Assembly: GCA_046728175.1 (NCBI GenBank)
Contig: JBKPEA010000100.1
Span: forward strand, 1 to 64,000
Length of the DNA: 64,000 nt
Direction: 5' to 3'
Source of the DNA: JAFAHS01 sp046728175
GTDB taxonomy: Bacteria > Desulfobacterota > Binatia > Binatales > Binataceae
Shown one piece after another: positions 53,490 through 62,196 of this stretch. The notes below the pieces were generated by a model. It made no database searches. It had not been told where the DNA came from and was given only the letters and a program-made list of their open reading frames with translations. Made by a program: the position numbers and the translations under genes. The number at the start of each line of letters is the position of its first letter. Within the stretch, counting starts at the first letter, position 1.

Positions 53490-54053
53490 ATGCTGATTCA
53501 AGCGACGCAACTCCGCGCCGGAATGGTGCTGGAATACAACAAGGACCTGTGGCGGGTGATGACGGTAACCCACATCACGCCGGGCAACTGGCGGGGGATG
53601 GTCCAAACCAAGCTGCGTAATATCAAGACCGGCTCGCAGACCGAAAACCGGTTTCGTTCCGAGGATCGCGTCGAGCGCATCATCCTGAGCCAGCACACGA
53701 TGCAATTTCTCTACCAGGATGGCGATGATTTTCATTTCATGAACACGGAAACCTTCGAACAGATCACCATTCCCAAAGAACTGATCGAAGAGGTCGCCGG
53801 GTTTCTGACGCCGAATCTGGAAGTCGAAGTCGAGTTCTACGAGACGACTCCCCTCAACGTGACCCTGCCCAAGACCGTCAGCCTCAAGGTCATGCAGACC
53901 GATCCCGGCATGAGGAACGCGGCAGTCACCAACACCTTGAAACCGGCAACGCTGGAAACCGGTATGGTGATCCAGGTTCCGCACTTCGTCGCCGAGGGCG
54001 ACACGATTACGATCAACACCGAAACCAAAGAGTACCTGTCGCGCTCCAAGTGA
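53490..54053 (+). CDS. efp: Elongation factor P with a non-canonical tip loop
   Basis: The 187-residue protein has the three EF-P domains, with FLTPNLEVEVEFYETTPLNV and the closing VPHFVAEGDTITINTETKEYL. EF-P rescues ribosomes stalled at polyproline. The tip reads TPGNWRGMVQTKLRN, so the usual Lys34 (or EarP-type Arg32) is replaced by Asn33-Trp34-Arg35. The epm modification pathway therefore has no lysine to act on. No modifying enzyme is in the window. Confidence 0.95.
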   Translation: MLIQATQLRAGMVLEYNKDLWRVMTVTHITPGNWRGMVQTKLRNIKTGSQTENRFRSEDRVERIILSQHTMQFLYQDGDDFHFMNTETFEQITIPKELIEEVAGFLTPNLEVEVEFYETTPLNVTLPKTVSLKVMQTDPGMRNAAVTNTLKPATLETGMVIQVPHFVAEGDTITINTETKEYLSRSK

Positions 54054-54093
54054 GCGCCGCCCACTGCCCGGCAATGCCGCGCGGGATCGAGTG

Positions 54094-55263
54094 ATGAACC
54101 GCGCAGGCCGCAAGCATCTCGAACCCAGGCCGCCGGTGTCGTCGCGGCCCCTGCGGTTTGGCCCGCAGCTGTTCATCGCGCAGACTCAACCTGGATTCGA
54201 ATTTATCGCGTGGAGCGAGATCGAAGCTCGGCTAGCCTCCGCTCGCGAACAGGCGCGCCGGCAGGTTGGGGATCGCGCGGGACTCTCCATATTTACCACC
54301 TCCACACCCCACCAGCTGCGCGCGCTTCGCTGCGCAGAAGACGTCCTTCTGCTGGCCGGCTATCGCTACGGACTCAGCAACGAATCCGCCGCGCTCGATC
54401 AGATTCGCTCCGCCTCGCGCGAGGCGCCGTTTGTAGAGGAAGCGCTCAATGCTCGCGTGCTTTTCCAGCCGGGAGCGCGCGCCGGACGGCGACTGCGCTT
54501 TCGGGTCGTGGCCCGACAAGTGGGTGACCATGAGTTTCGTCGCGTCGACCTCCAACGCGTTGTCGAAACCGGCATCACCGAACGCCGCGATCACACCTGG
54601 CGTCTCGATGAGGATGCCGCGGACGTGGAATTCTGGGCAACCCAGATCGGCGGCGAACTGCTTCTCGGGATTCGCCTCAGCGATGAGCACATGCGCCACC
54701 GCGACTACAAGATCGCGCATCGCCCCGGTTCGCTGCGCCCGGCAGTAGCCGCCGCGATGGCCTGGCTTTCCGATCCGCGCGATGACGACATCGTCCTCGA
54801 CCCATTCTGTGGCGTCGGCACGGTGCTTATCGAACGGGCCCATCTGGGACGCTATCGAAACCTCATCGGGAGTGATCGCGACCCGGGCGCGATTCGTGCC
54901 GCGCGGGAAAACATCGGGCCGCGCTTCAAGCCGGTCGAACTCCATGACGACTGGGACGCCGGCGCGCTACCGCTCGCGGATGCGAGCGTGACAAGAATCG
55001 CATCCAACCTGCCCTGGGGGATCAAGCACGGCTCGCATGTCGTGAATCGTCGCCGATATGGCGATTGGCTCGCAGAAATGAATCGCGTGCTGGCGCCCGA
55101 GGGGAAAATGGTCCTGCTCACGGCGGAGTGGCGGCTGATGCGCGATCTGACCGAGCGCGGTGCGCTGGCAGTCGAGAAGATGTGGCGAGTAACGGTGTTG
55201 GGTGCGCCGGCCTCGCTCTATCTGTGCAAAAAGGCCGGAGCGTCCTCGATCACACTGCGTTGA
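54094..55263 (+). CDS. THUMP-domain RNA methyltransferase
   Basis: The 389-residue protein has an N-terminal THUMP-like region (about 25-170) and a Rossmann methyltransferase domain with VLDPFCGVGTVLIERA (SAM site), GSDRDPGAIRAARENI and the NPPY-like catalytic motif SNLPWGIKHG. This layout is that of Trm11/TrmN/RlmL-type guanine-N2 methyltransferases. The target RNA is not known. ATG 54094 is used rather than the adjacent GTG 54091. Its end overlaps the convergent radical SAM gene by 14 bases. Confidence 0.88.
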   Translation: MNRAGRKHLEPRPPVSSRPLRFGPQLFIAQTQPGFEFIAWSEIEARLASAREQARRQVGDRAGLSIFTTSTPHQLRALRCAEDVLLLAGYRYGLSNESAALDQIRSASREAPFVEEALNARVLFQPGARAGRRLRFRVVARQVGDHEFRRVDLQRVVETGITERRDHTWRLDEDAADVEFWATQIGGELLLGIRLSDEHMRHRDYKIAHRPGSLRPAVAAAMAWLSDPRDDDIVLDPFCGVGTVLIERAHLGRYRNLIGSDRDPGAIRAARENIGPRFKPVELHDDWDAGALPLADASVTRIASNLPWGIKHGSHVVNRRRYGDWLAEMNRVLAPEGKMVLLTAEWRLMRDLTERGALAVEKMWRVTVLGAPASLYLCKKAGASSITLR

Positions 55264-56098
55264 ATCCTTGCTGGCTGAACAGCACCCGATCGTGACCCAT
55301 TCGCGACTGCAACGTTGCCAGCAGCTCGCGTTCGGCCCCCGGCCGGAACCATCTCGCGTAGCCCAGCCTCTCATAGAGCTCACCCATCCCGAGCGCGCGC
55401 GAGCGTCGCCCGCTTGCGCCGTCGCCTTCGAAGTAGGTGTCGAGCACCACGCGATCCGACACTTTCGCGACCATCTCGGCGAATCGGGCAGGATGGTTTG
55501 GCATCATCGGCGCAATCGCGACCTGCACGAAGATTCCCGCGTCACGCAGGTGCGCACAGGTTCGAAGCCGTCTTTCCACTGACGAAGAGGTCGGTGTGAT
55601 TGCACGGCGCACCGACTCATCGTCGGTCTCGAGGGTGATCGACACGATCAGCGCACCGCCCAGCGCCCGGAGCAAATCGATATCCCGTTCCACCATGGGA
55701 CTTCGCGTCTGCAGGAGCAGGCGCCGAATTCGATGCCGACGAAATCTCTCCAGCGAGCGGCGACTCAGTTCGAACCGTCGTTCGATGCCCTGATAAGGGT
55801 CGGTCGCCGAGGACATAAAGACCGTGACCGCATCGAGCCCGCCGGCTTTCTCCAACACACCGAGCTCCTTTTCGAGCAGGTCAGGAAGATTCGATTTGGC
55901 AATCACCCATTCGCCCCACCCTCCCTCCTGCGCATGAGCGACAGGCAGCATCCTGACGTAGCAGAATGGACAACCACCGCCAGCGCCGAATCCGCACCCG
56001 ACGTACGGGTTGAGCGAGTACGCGAAGCCCGTGAGGAATCCTCCGGTCGGGGTCAGCGCACGGGTCGCTGGCCGCGATGTGTAGCGGCGTCCCGCCAC
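55250..56098 (-). CDS. SPL-family radical SAM protein with a widened cysteine motif
   Basis: The 282-residue protein starts like SplB-type and PA0069-type radical SAM proteins (LTGFAYSLNPYVGCGFGAGGG). The cluster cysteines are Cys35, Cys43 and Cys46, C-x7-C-x2-C, four residues wider than the classic C-x3-C-x2-C. Downstream features (SSATDPYQGIERRFELSR, LLLQTRSPMVERDIDLL, SITLETDDESVRRAI) are all normal. It could act in UV-lesion repair or on another substrate; the C-terminal SplB cysteine is not evident. Confidence 0.85.
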   Translation of the reverse strand: MAGRRYTSRPATRALTPTGGFLTGFAYSLNPYVGCGFGAGGGCPFCYVRMLPVAHAQEGGWGEWVIAKSNLPDLLEKELGVLEKAGGLDAVTVFMSSATDPYQGIERRFELSRRSLERFRRHRIRRLLLQTRSPMVERDIDLLRALGGALIVSITLETDDESVRRAITPTSSSVERRLRTCAHLRDAGIFVQVAIAPMMPNHPARFAEMVAKVSDRVVLDTYFEGDGASGRRSRALGMGELYERLGYARWFRPGAERELLATLQSRMGHDRVLFSQQGFNAV

Positions 56099-57439
56099 TT
56101 ACTTTTGCGCGGGAGAGTAGAAGGCTTGTACTCCGGCGTCGACCTGCCGCGGACTGCTACCATCGATCGGAACGATCCATACCGAGGGCGGGGGAGTATT
56201 TTGCATCTCCGCATTCGGCTCGACCAGCAAACGCACGCCCGCGAAAACGATCGCGTTGGAATTCGTCGACCAGATCGAGTGCGAGAGCGCAAGCTGCTCG
56301 AAAAAGCGATAAGCGATCGATTCCTCCTGGGTCGAGAGAAAGCGGCCCAGGTCGCGGGTCTCATTGTTCTTCAAATTCACCACCTTCCACACGTAGTAAG
56401 GTTTCTCGCCGGGCACCCCGACGTAGGCGAGATAACGCGCGTCGGGCGAGAAGAAATATGCCGCGACGTCATCCTGGGTCAGGTCGCGGGAACTCGCGTC
56501 CTGGATATCGACCAGTTTGATACCGTGAAAAGTAGGTTCGTGTGGAACCACGGTGGTCGCGTAGGCGAGGTGGCGGGAATCGGGCGACCACAGCAGGCTG
56601 TTGTCACCGACCGGCAGGCTCACGATCGATCGAACATGATCGCCATTTGCGTCGGCCACCACGATGTTCGATTCGGCATGGTAGTTCGCGATATAGGCCA
56701 GATGCTTGCCGTCCGGAGACCAGCATGGAGTCTTGAAGGGAGTGCGTCCGCTGGAAAGGACTTTGTCGACCTGCTGGTTGGTCTCGGTAACCGAAAGCAG
56801 CCCCACTCGCTCGGTGCTTTGCGGGTCGGACCCGGAGGTGTGAAAGACCAGCCGATCCCCGGTACTGTGCCAATCGAAATACAAGGGAATGCCCGTCATC
56901 ACGATCCGGATCGGTGCTCCTTCCTTCGCCTCGCAGAGCATCAGGCTCAGCCCTGCCGGCTCGTCCAGCAAAAAGGAAATGTGTTTGCTGTCGGCCAGCC
57001 AGTAGATGTAGACGACATGCTCGTTGCGGCTCTGGTAGATCTGCGCGGCCTGGCGCCGCGTCAGATCATAGACCCATACGGCAAATGATTGGCCGTGGGG
57101 ACCCTGTCCAACCGAGGAATAGGCAATGCGGGTACCGTCGGGTGAGAAGGTTGGCCATCCATATTGCAGTATCTCGGACTTCTCGTCCGCTGGCTGGTAG
57201 GCGACGGGAAGCATGCCGGGTTCGCGTCGCACCCGCAGGCCTTGCGCCGGGCAGGTCAGGCACTCCGGCTTCGCGCCGGCGTCATGCGCATAGTGGATGT
57301 TATTGTCGGTCCCGACGAAGACGATGGCGCCCGCCGGGGCCGCGGCAATCGCGGCGCGACTCTGGACCATCGGAGCGGCAGCCACTGCAAGAACCAGCGC
57401 CGCAGCCCACACCAAAACACTCGATCTGCGTAGCATCAA
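56099..57439 (-). CDS. Exported TolB-like beta-propeller (PD40 repeats) protein
   Basis: The product of about 445 residues has an N-terminal signal sequence and at least five WD40/PD40-like blades with the SPDG motif family (WPTFSPDGTRIAYSS, CWSPDGKHLAYIA, LLWSPDSRHLAYAT, YFFSPDARYLAYVG). A pair of cysteines (PECLTCPAQG) follows the first strand. No catalytic domain follows. It likely binds a partner in the periplasm; TolA/B/Pal partners are not nearby. ATG 57436 is an equal start. Confidence 0.8.
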   Translation of the reverse strand: MMLRRSSVLVWAAALVLAVAAAPMVQSRAAIAAAPAGAIVFVGTDNNIHYAHDAGAKPECLTCPAQGLRVRREPGMLPVAYQPADEKSEILQYGWPTFSPDGTRIAYSSVGQGPHGQSFAVWVYDLTRRQAAQIYQSRNEHVVYIYWLADSKHISFLLDEPAGLSLMLCEAKEGAPIRIVMTGIPLYFDWHSTGDRLVFHTSGSDPQSTERVGLLSVTETNQQVDKVLSSGRTPFKTPCWSPDGKHLAYIANYHAESNIVVADANGDHVRSIVSLPVGDNSLLWSPDSRHLAYATTVVPHEPTFHGIKLVDIQDASSRDLTQDDVAAYFFSPDARYLAYVGVPGEKPYYVWKVVNLKNNETRDLGRFLSTQEESIAYRFFEQLALSHSIWSTNSNAIVFAGVRLLVEPNAEMQNTPPPSVWIVPIDGSSPRQVDAGVQAFYSPAQK

Positions 57440-57548
57440 TCTACAATCGCTCCGGCGAACATCGAAGGCAAGCCGCCGACCGACGCGCTCGCATCTTGTA
57501 CGCGCCGCGCGGTTGACACCGGACCGGTCTCGGGACCAAAGTTAGACC

Positions 57549-57965
57549 ATGTGGCGGGCAACATTTGCGTTAGTCGCTGCGCTCCTATTGGTCGCGCCTT
57601 CGTTTGCGCGCTCCCAGGGTTATTCCGACCTGGATAAGCAGGATCCGACCGAGTATGACGATCAGGATTCACAACTCCTGAATATGGTCAGCTACGTTTT
57701 GCGCCCGATCGGTTTCAGTCTGGAGTGGGGAATCGCGCGGCCGCTGCATTACCTGGCAACCAAAAGCCCGGCCGCCCCGGTTCTCGGCGCAAACACCGAT
57801 TCCGACAGCGATCGGCTGCCGCCGATCACCGATTTGCCGCTGCCTGACGATATCCAGGAGACCACCACACATCACGAAACCGTGATCCGGTCGCCGTATC
57901 AAGCCCCGGTCAGTTCCGCGACTCCGGGGCAATCCGCGGGACCAAAACAGCCCGCTCTGCATTGA
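57549..57965 (+). CDS. Small exported protein of unknown function
   Basis: The 138-residue protein has a clear signal peptide (about 1-22, ending FARSQG). The middle part (LNMVSYVLRPIGFSLEWGIARPLHYLA) is the only ordered-looking segment; the rest is acidic, then Ser/Thr/Pro-rich. That middle motif recalls short outer-membrane-associated proteins found in delta-proteobacteria-like genomes, but I cannot name a family. Confidence 0.6.
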   Translation: MWRATFALVAALLLVAPSFARSQGYSDLDKQDPTEYDDQDSQLLNMVSYVLRPIGFSLEWGIARPLHYLATKSPAAPVLGANTDSDSDRLPPITDLPLPDDIQETTTHHETVIRSPYQAPVSSATPGQSAGPKQPALH

Positions 57966-58026
57966 TGTTTTGGACGGCTGGTTGGGAATCGCCCGGTGTC
58001 CCATTGAATTGATCCGGTTTTCCACG

Positions 58027-58042
58027 TTAGAATTTTTTCTAA
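58027..58042. promoter_or_regulatory. Perfect inverted repeat upstream of the Rieske gene
   Basis: TTAGAA (58027-58032) and TTCTAA (58037-58042) form a perfect palindrome around TTTT, in an AT-rich patch 72 bases before the Rieske ATG. The half-site size and spacing suit a small dimeric regulator, or a promoter element. No regulator gene is adjacent, so this is a lead only. Confidence 0.35.
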
Positions 58043-58113
58043 TCGGCAGACGTCTAAAAATAAGGGTTACCTAATCCGTCGTCAGCCGGACGAGAGGTTC
58101 GAAAAGCATCTAA

Positions 58114-58722
58114 ATGGCTGCGGCACTGAAGGATAAAGCACCGACCGATCCGGCCGAACTCGCGAAGTGGCGGGCGGATGAGCAGGCGAAAGAACGCGCG
58201 CGCCGCGACAGGGAAAAGACCGAGATCGGCTCGCTGTGGAGCCGCCGGGATTTTCTGGGGCGCCTTGGATGGGGCGGATTTGGGGCCTTCGCCACGATCG
58301 GATTGCTGGCCGCGGTCCGCTCGGCCTTTCCGCGCGTGCTGTTTCTGCCGCCCTCGAAATTTTCCGCCGGTTACCCGGGCGACTATGTGATCGGCGAAGT
58401 GAGCGAGAAATTCAAGCAGGATTTTCGGACCTGGATCATCCGCACCAAGGCGGGTTTCTACGCCATCTTTGCAAAGTGTACCCACCTCGGATGTACTCCG
58501 CGGTGGCTCAAGACGGAACAGAAGTTCAAATGCCCGTGCCACGGCTCCGGCTACTACATCAGCGGACTCAACTTCGAAGGTCCTGCGCCGCGCCCGATGG
58601 ATCGCTTCAAACTTTCGATCGGTGATGACGGTCAGTTGATCGTCGACAAGTCGGTCCTCTACGAAATGCAGCCGGGCGTCGATCCCAACGAACAGCACCC
58701 CGAAAGTATCCTCAAGGTCTGA
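58114..58722 (+). CDS. Tat-exported Rieske [2Fe-2S] protein
   Basis: The 202-residue protein has a charged N-terminus of about 40 residues, a twin-arginine signal (SRRDFLGRLGWGGFG, about 43-57) continuing into a membrane anchor, and a Rieske domain with CTHLGC and CPCHGSGY as cluster ligands. This fits a quinol:cytochrome c reductase iron-sulfur subunit. No cytochrome b or c1 gene is adjacent, so its partners must lie elsewhere, or it belongs to a different reductase. Confidence 0.88.
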   Translation: MAAALKDKAPTDPAELAKWRADEQAKERARRDREKTEIGSLWSRRDFLGRLGWGGFGAFATIGLLAAVRSAFPRVLFLPPSKFSAGYPGDYVIGEVSEKFKQDFRTWIIRTKAGFYAIFAKCTHLGCTPRWLKTEQKFKCPCHGSGYYISGLNFEGPAPRPMDRFKLSIGDDGQLIVDKSVLYEMQPGVDPNEQHPESILKV

Positions 58723-59057
58723 GCCGAAATCGCAAGAGCTTTTTTGAACCGGCGCCGGGAACAATCGCCGCGCGTTTGGTTCATGGCAGCGATTGCGGCA
58801 CGCGTCCTCGGTCAGGGGGCGTCTGGCCCCACCTCTTTCGGCGGTAGCGCCCCACGCGAGCACCAAGAGTCGAATGGCAAGGTCGTTATCGGCGCACCAA
58901 CCTACGCGCGGCTATGGCGCGGTCCCCAAGTAAGTTCAATCCTGCACGACGAGCGAAGGCTGCGGAGATTGGAGAAGACCCCGAGCGGCGACGAGTGTCG
59001 CGTCGCGAGCATCTCGGATGTGCTGAAGTCGTTTCTACAGCTGGGACTGGTTTTTTC
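58723..59057. other. Intergenic region without a supported gene
   Basis: The 335 bases hold a 105-codon open frame (58744-59061), but it has no ribosome site, a composition like random high-GC sequence, and overlaps the end of the convergent gene. I see no convincing hairpin with a T-run. Nothing here is supported as a gene. Confidence 0.5.
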
Positions 59058-60137
59058 TTAGCTGCGAAAATTGCGTCGATACGCGAGATAGTTGGCGCAC
59101 ACTTTCGCGCCGAGCTTTTCCGCAGTGCGGCGCGACGGCCAATTGTCGTCGACGACCAAGGTGTAGCTCAGGTACTTCGCCCCCCGCTGGATGAGTTTCA
59201 GATACGCGTACGACGCCAGCGCCAGGTTCACTCCACGTCCACGCGCCACTTCGCGTACGCCGATGCCAAGAAAATTGAGTTTCTCGGAATCCTCAAGAAC
59301 CCGCCCGGGCTTGAGTGCCGCGTGCGCGGTCTCTTCCGGCACGACCATCAGGGTACCCACCACCTCGCTGCCGCGATACGCGACCAGCGAGGTTTCCAGT
59401 CCGCCCAGCAACTCGAAAAACCCGAGGATCTCGCCGTACGCCTCGTTGCTCGCAGCAACGAATCCCCAATGATTATAGAACGCCTCGTTCCACGCCGGTG
59501 CGAACTCGCTGACGCGTTTTTCCGCCGGCAAGTCTTTTAGTGGAACAATCTCGTATCCGCCTCGGCGCCCCGCCTCGAGGGCGCTCTCGTAGCGCGCGAT
59601 CAGTTCCGGTGTGATCTGTATCTTGTAGTCAACCAGTCCCTTTTCGCTTTCAAACCCGGCGTCCTTGATCAGAGAGTGATAGTAGTCCGGGTTCTGCCTC
59701 ATCAGGTTCGGCGGCAACGCGTCGTATTCATCGACGACGAAGGGCAGGTCGATCGGCAGATAGAAACCGGCGCGTGCGGCTAGCGCGCCCTGCGATTGCA
59801 ACCATTCGCAGGCCGTGTCCATGAGTTCGCGCGTGGCGCGATACGAGCCGGGGTGGGCCTCAAACAACGCCAGATGCCCGAGCCGGTCGTTCCAGCGCTT
59901 GTTATAGTCGGGGTCTAAGAGCGCGACCACACGGGCCTGCATGTCGCCGTCTTCGCGCGCCACGAACGCTTTCATGGTCTTCCCGGCCGCGAATGCGCTC
60001 ACGCCCATCAAGAACGGAAGCTGCATTTCGGTCGCGGCCGGCCACCGCGCCGTGAGTTCGGGACGGATGACCTCCTGGAATTTGATGAAGGCGGTGAACC
60101 CCGCTTCGGTGTCCGGCGATTCAATCCTAATCGTCAC
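59058..60137 (-). CDS. GNAT-type N-acetyltransferase-like protein
   Basis: The 359-residue protein consists of two GNAT-like halves. The C-terminal half has the acetyl-CoA loop NFLGIGVREVARGRGVNLALA (about 296-316) and SYTLVVDDNWPSRRTAEKLGAK. The N-terminal half (VARE, ALLDPDYN, HLALFEAHPG) resembles a degenerate GNAT domain. Such proteins with unknown targets are frequent in environmental bacteria. Substrate unknown. Confidence 0.75.
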   Translation of the reverse strand: MTIRIESPDTEAGFTAFIKFQEVIRPELTARWPAATEMQLPFLMGVSAFAAGKTMKAFVAREDGDMQARVVALLDPDYNKRWNDRLGHLALFEAHPGSYRATRELMDTACEWLQSQGALAARAGFYLPIDLPFVVDEYDALPPNLMRQNPDYYHSLIKDAGFESEKGLVDYKIQITPELIARYESALEAGRRGGYEIVPLKDLPAEKRVSEFAPAWNEAFYNHWGFVAASNEAYGEILGFFELLGGLETSLVAYRGSEVVGTLMVVPEETAHAALKPGRVLEDSEKLNFLGIGVREVARGRGVNLALASYAYLKLIQRGAKYLSYTLVVDDNWPSRRTAEKLGAKVCANYLAYRRNFRS

Positions 60138-60280
60138 TTTGCCCGGTCCTCACTGGAACGCACGATGCCTCGCCTTGTTTCTCTGATCCACGTAAGCTAT
60201 CAGCGAGCAGGCAGAACCTAGCGCCGTGCGCCGCACAGCGTCAAATCGCGCGGACCCGCAAGGCAGCAGGAGTGCAAGCT

Positions 60281-60493
60281 ATGGTAGAAAAGACGATCGA
60301 GCTGACAGGAATCTCCTCCAACTCGATTGAAGACGCGGTTCACATTGCAATCGCACGCGCCGGGGTGACCATTTCGGGCATCCACTCGGTGCACGTCGAG
60401 GATGTCTCGGCTGCGATCGAAAACAATCGCGTCGTACGCTGGAGGGTGAGAATCAAGGCTACCTTCCAGGTGAAAGACGAATTGCACGAATGA
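60281..60493 (+). CDS. Dodecin family protein
   Basis: The 70-residue protein has the dodecin pattern: VEKTIELTGISSNSIEDAVHIAIARAG, then IHSVHVEDVSAAIENNRVVRWRVRIKATFQV. The family makes a 12-subunit flavin- or CoA-binding shell; the flavin-stacking tryptophan is present (RWRV). GGAG lies about ten bases before the ATG. It is alone between a convergent acetyltransferase-like gene and an MBL-fold gene. Confidence 0.9.
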   Translation: MVEKTIELTGISSNSIEDAVHIAIARAGVTISGIHSVHVEDVSAAIENNRVVRWRVRIKATFQVKDELHE

Positions 60494-60616
60494 ACCGCCC
60501 GCCCGGCGATGGGGGACATCTCCGCATCGCGGTTGAGCGGCTCGTCACGTGCTCGGCGGGAGCCGGATCGCAAGGGCGTCACGCCATGCGCAGCCGGCCA
60601 CTCGGAGTCTTACGCG

Positions 60617-61615
60617 ATGGCGACCAAAGTCGTTGAAGTTCATCCCGGCATCTACGAAATCTTTCTGCCGCTGCCGATGCGGCCGACAATCATCAATGTT
60701 TATCTGATCGATTGTCACGGCGCCTGGGCGCTGATCGACACCGGCATGAATTCGCCGGACAGCATCCGGACACTGGAGGAAGCATTCGCGCAGGTCGGAA
60801 TCAGGATCGAAGATCTCGACACTCTGATCGCCACCCATCACCACATCGATCATTTTGGCGCTTCCGGCGCGATCCGCCAACGCAGCCACGCACAGACCTA
60901 CCTGCATCCGCTCGAAACCGAGCGCGCGGGCCGCATGCTGATGTTCGGCAAGTTGAGTCATGCCGATCGTCCCGAGTCGCGCGCATTCTTTCAGCTGCAC
61001 GGATTTCCGATCGACGACTTTTCTCCGGCCGGAATGCGCCCCACCTGGATGGGCACCGATCTCTACAGTCCGGTGACCGAGCCTGACCATCTGACCAAAG
61101 ACGGCGATATCCTGAAGGTCGGTGACCGGACCCTGGAGTTTATTTGGACGCCCGGACATTCGCCCGGGCATAACGTAATATACTTGCGCAAAGAGAAAGT
61201 GATGATTGTGGGGGACCATCTCCTGCCAAAGATCACGCCGCACGTGGGCCTTTATCCGGACAATCCCGACGGTAATCCACTGGGAGATTTCATTAACTCG
61301 CAATTAAAAGTTCAGCGTTTCGAGGTACAGTCGGTTCTGCCCGCCCATGGAGGCGTCTACAGCGATCACCGCCATCGCGCCAACCAGATTATCGAGCATC
61401 ATCGGTATCGCGAGGCCGAGATGCTGGACCTGATAAAACAGCGTCCGAAAACGGCATTCGAGGTCGCTCAGACGGTATTTGGCGGCGAAGAACGCCCGAT
61501 ATTTCACGTGATGGCGGCTACTTTCGAAACCCTCGCCCACTTGCAACTCGCATGCATCGAAGGCCGGGCCCGCAAAATGGAACTGAATAACAAGGTGGTT
61601 TTCCAAACTTTGTGA
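60617..61615 (+). CDS. MBL-fold metallo-hydrolase
   Basis: The 332-residue protein has the di-metal motif THHHIDHFG (HxHxDH) at about residue 75, GHSPGHN, GDHLLPKITPHVG (Asp) and VLPAHG (His). The C-terminal domain (about 250-332; EMLDLIKQRPKTAFEVAQTVFG) matches the winged-helix tail of the LACTB2/glyoxalase-like group. A hydrolase of thioesters or RNA is possible. ATG 60617 is chosen; the longer frame from 60509 adds a non-family leader. Confidence 0.88.
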   Translation: MATKVVEVHPGIYEIFLPLPMRPTIINVYLIDCHGAWALIDTGMNSPDSIRTLEEAFAQVGIRIEDLDTLIATHHHIDHFGASGAIRQRSHAQTYLHPLETERAGRMLMFGKLSHADRPESRAFFQLHGFPIDDFSPAGMRPTWMGTDLYSPVTEPDHLTKDGDILKVGDRTLEFIWTPGHSPGHNVIYLRKEKVMIVGDHLLPKITPHVGLYPDNPDGNPLGDFINSQLKVQRFEVQSVLPAHGGVYSDHRHRANQIIEHHRYREAEMLDLIKQRPKTAFEVAQTVFGGEERPIFHVMAATFETLAHLQLACIEGRARKMELNNKVVFQTL

Positions 61616-61701
61616 TTAGTGTTACGGGGGGTTTGCTAAATCCTTTAATCGGTGTATGTATTTTTACGCTGCTTTGACTTGGGCGGCGGAGTGCCCGTTG
61701 T

Positions 61702-61723
61702 GGGCCTCGTTCGGGGGAGGCCC
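61702..61723 (+). other. Hairpin in the leader of the lipoprotein gene
   Basis: GGGCCTC (61702-61708) and GAGGCCC (61717-61723) form a 7-bp stem just before the purine-rich ribosome site at 61731-61738. It could affect translation or mRNA stability. No known riboswitch fits. Confidence 0.3.
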
Positions 61724-61743
61724 CCAGAGTGAAGGAGGATGCC

Positions 61744-62133
61744 ATGAGACGGACCATTGAGTTGTTGCTGTTCTCAGCGGGGCTGGCTCTCCTGGTGGCC
61801 GGCTGCGCCAACCAAGGGGGCGGTGGCGGTACCAGCGCTCCTGCGGGAGGCCAGGCAGCTCAGGGAAGCCCGGCGGGCCTACGCGCCGGCGGCGACAGTA
61901 TGCGAGACTTCAATCTTCGCGTGAAATGCCCGGGCGTTCACGAGCTGAAGCAGCACGGATGGTCCGATGCGCAAATCGTTCAGCAGCTCTCGGTTGCGCA
62001 GGAGGACATTCCTGCTTGCGAATCGTGGGTGCAGGCACAGCCGAAAGGCTATGTCCCACCACCGCCTCCGGGTTCAGCTGCAGCGACAGCTCCTCCCAAG
62101 GCAGTTCCGGCAGCTCCAGCCGCCAAGCAATAG
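61744..62133 (+). CDS. Small lipoprotein with a two-cysteine core and Ala/Pro-rich tail
   Basis: The 129-residue protein has a lipobox (LVAGC, Cys21), a Gly-rich linker, and an ordered core at about 56-100 with two cysteines (LRVKCPGVHELKQHGWSDAQ, and IPACESWVQ), and a tail rich in Ala/Pro. GGAGG lies eight bases before ATG 61744. No family is recognised. It ends at a strong bidirectional terminator shared with the convergent gene. Confidence 0.7.
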   Translation: MRRTIELLLFSAGLALLVAGCANQGGGGGTSAPAGGQAAQGSPAGLRAGGDSMRDFNLRVKCPGVHELKQHGWSDAQIVQQLSVAQEDIPACESWVQAQPKGYVPPPPPGSAAATAPPKAVPAAPAAKQ

Positions 62134-62154
62134 CGGCCCTGCCTCAAACGTGAG

Positions 62155-62181
62155 GCGCGTGACAGGTTTACCGTCACGCGC
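62155..62181 (+). other. Hairpin just after the lipoprotein gene
   Basis: GCGCGTGAC (62155-62163) and GTCACGCGC (62173-62181) form a perfect 9-bp stem with a 9-base loop. No T-run follows. It precedes the stronger terminator at 62206. Confidence 0.5.
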
Positions 62182-62196
62182 TCGCGGTTGGTTCGC

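Noticed and set aside
55733..57088. 451-codon plus-strand frame opposite the radical SAM and propeller genes
   Set aside because: Crosses two genes in antisense; no domain or ribosome site.
58744..59061. 105-codon frame between the Rieske and acetyltransferase-like genes
   Set aside because: No ribosome site, random-like composition, and overlap with the convergent gene.
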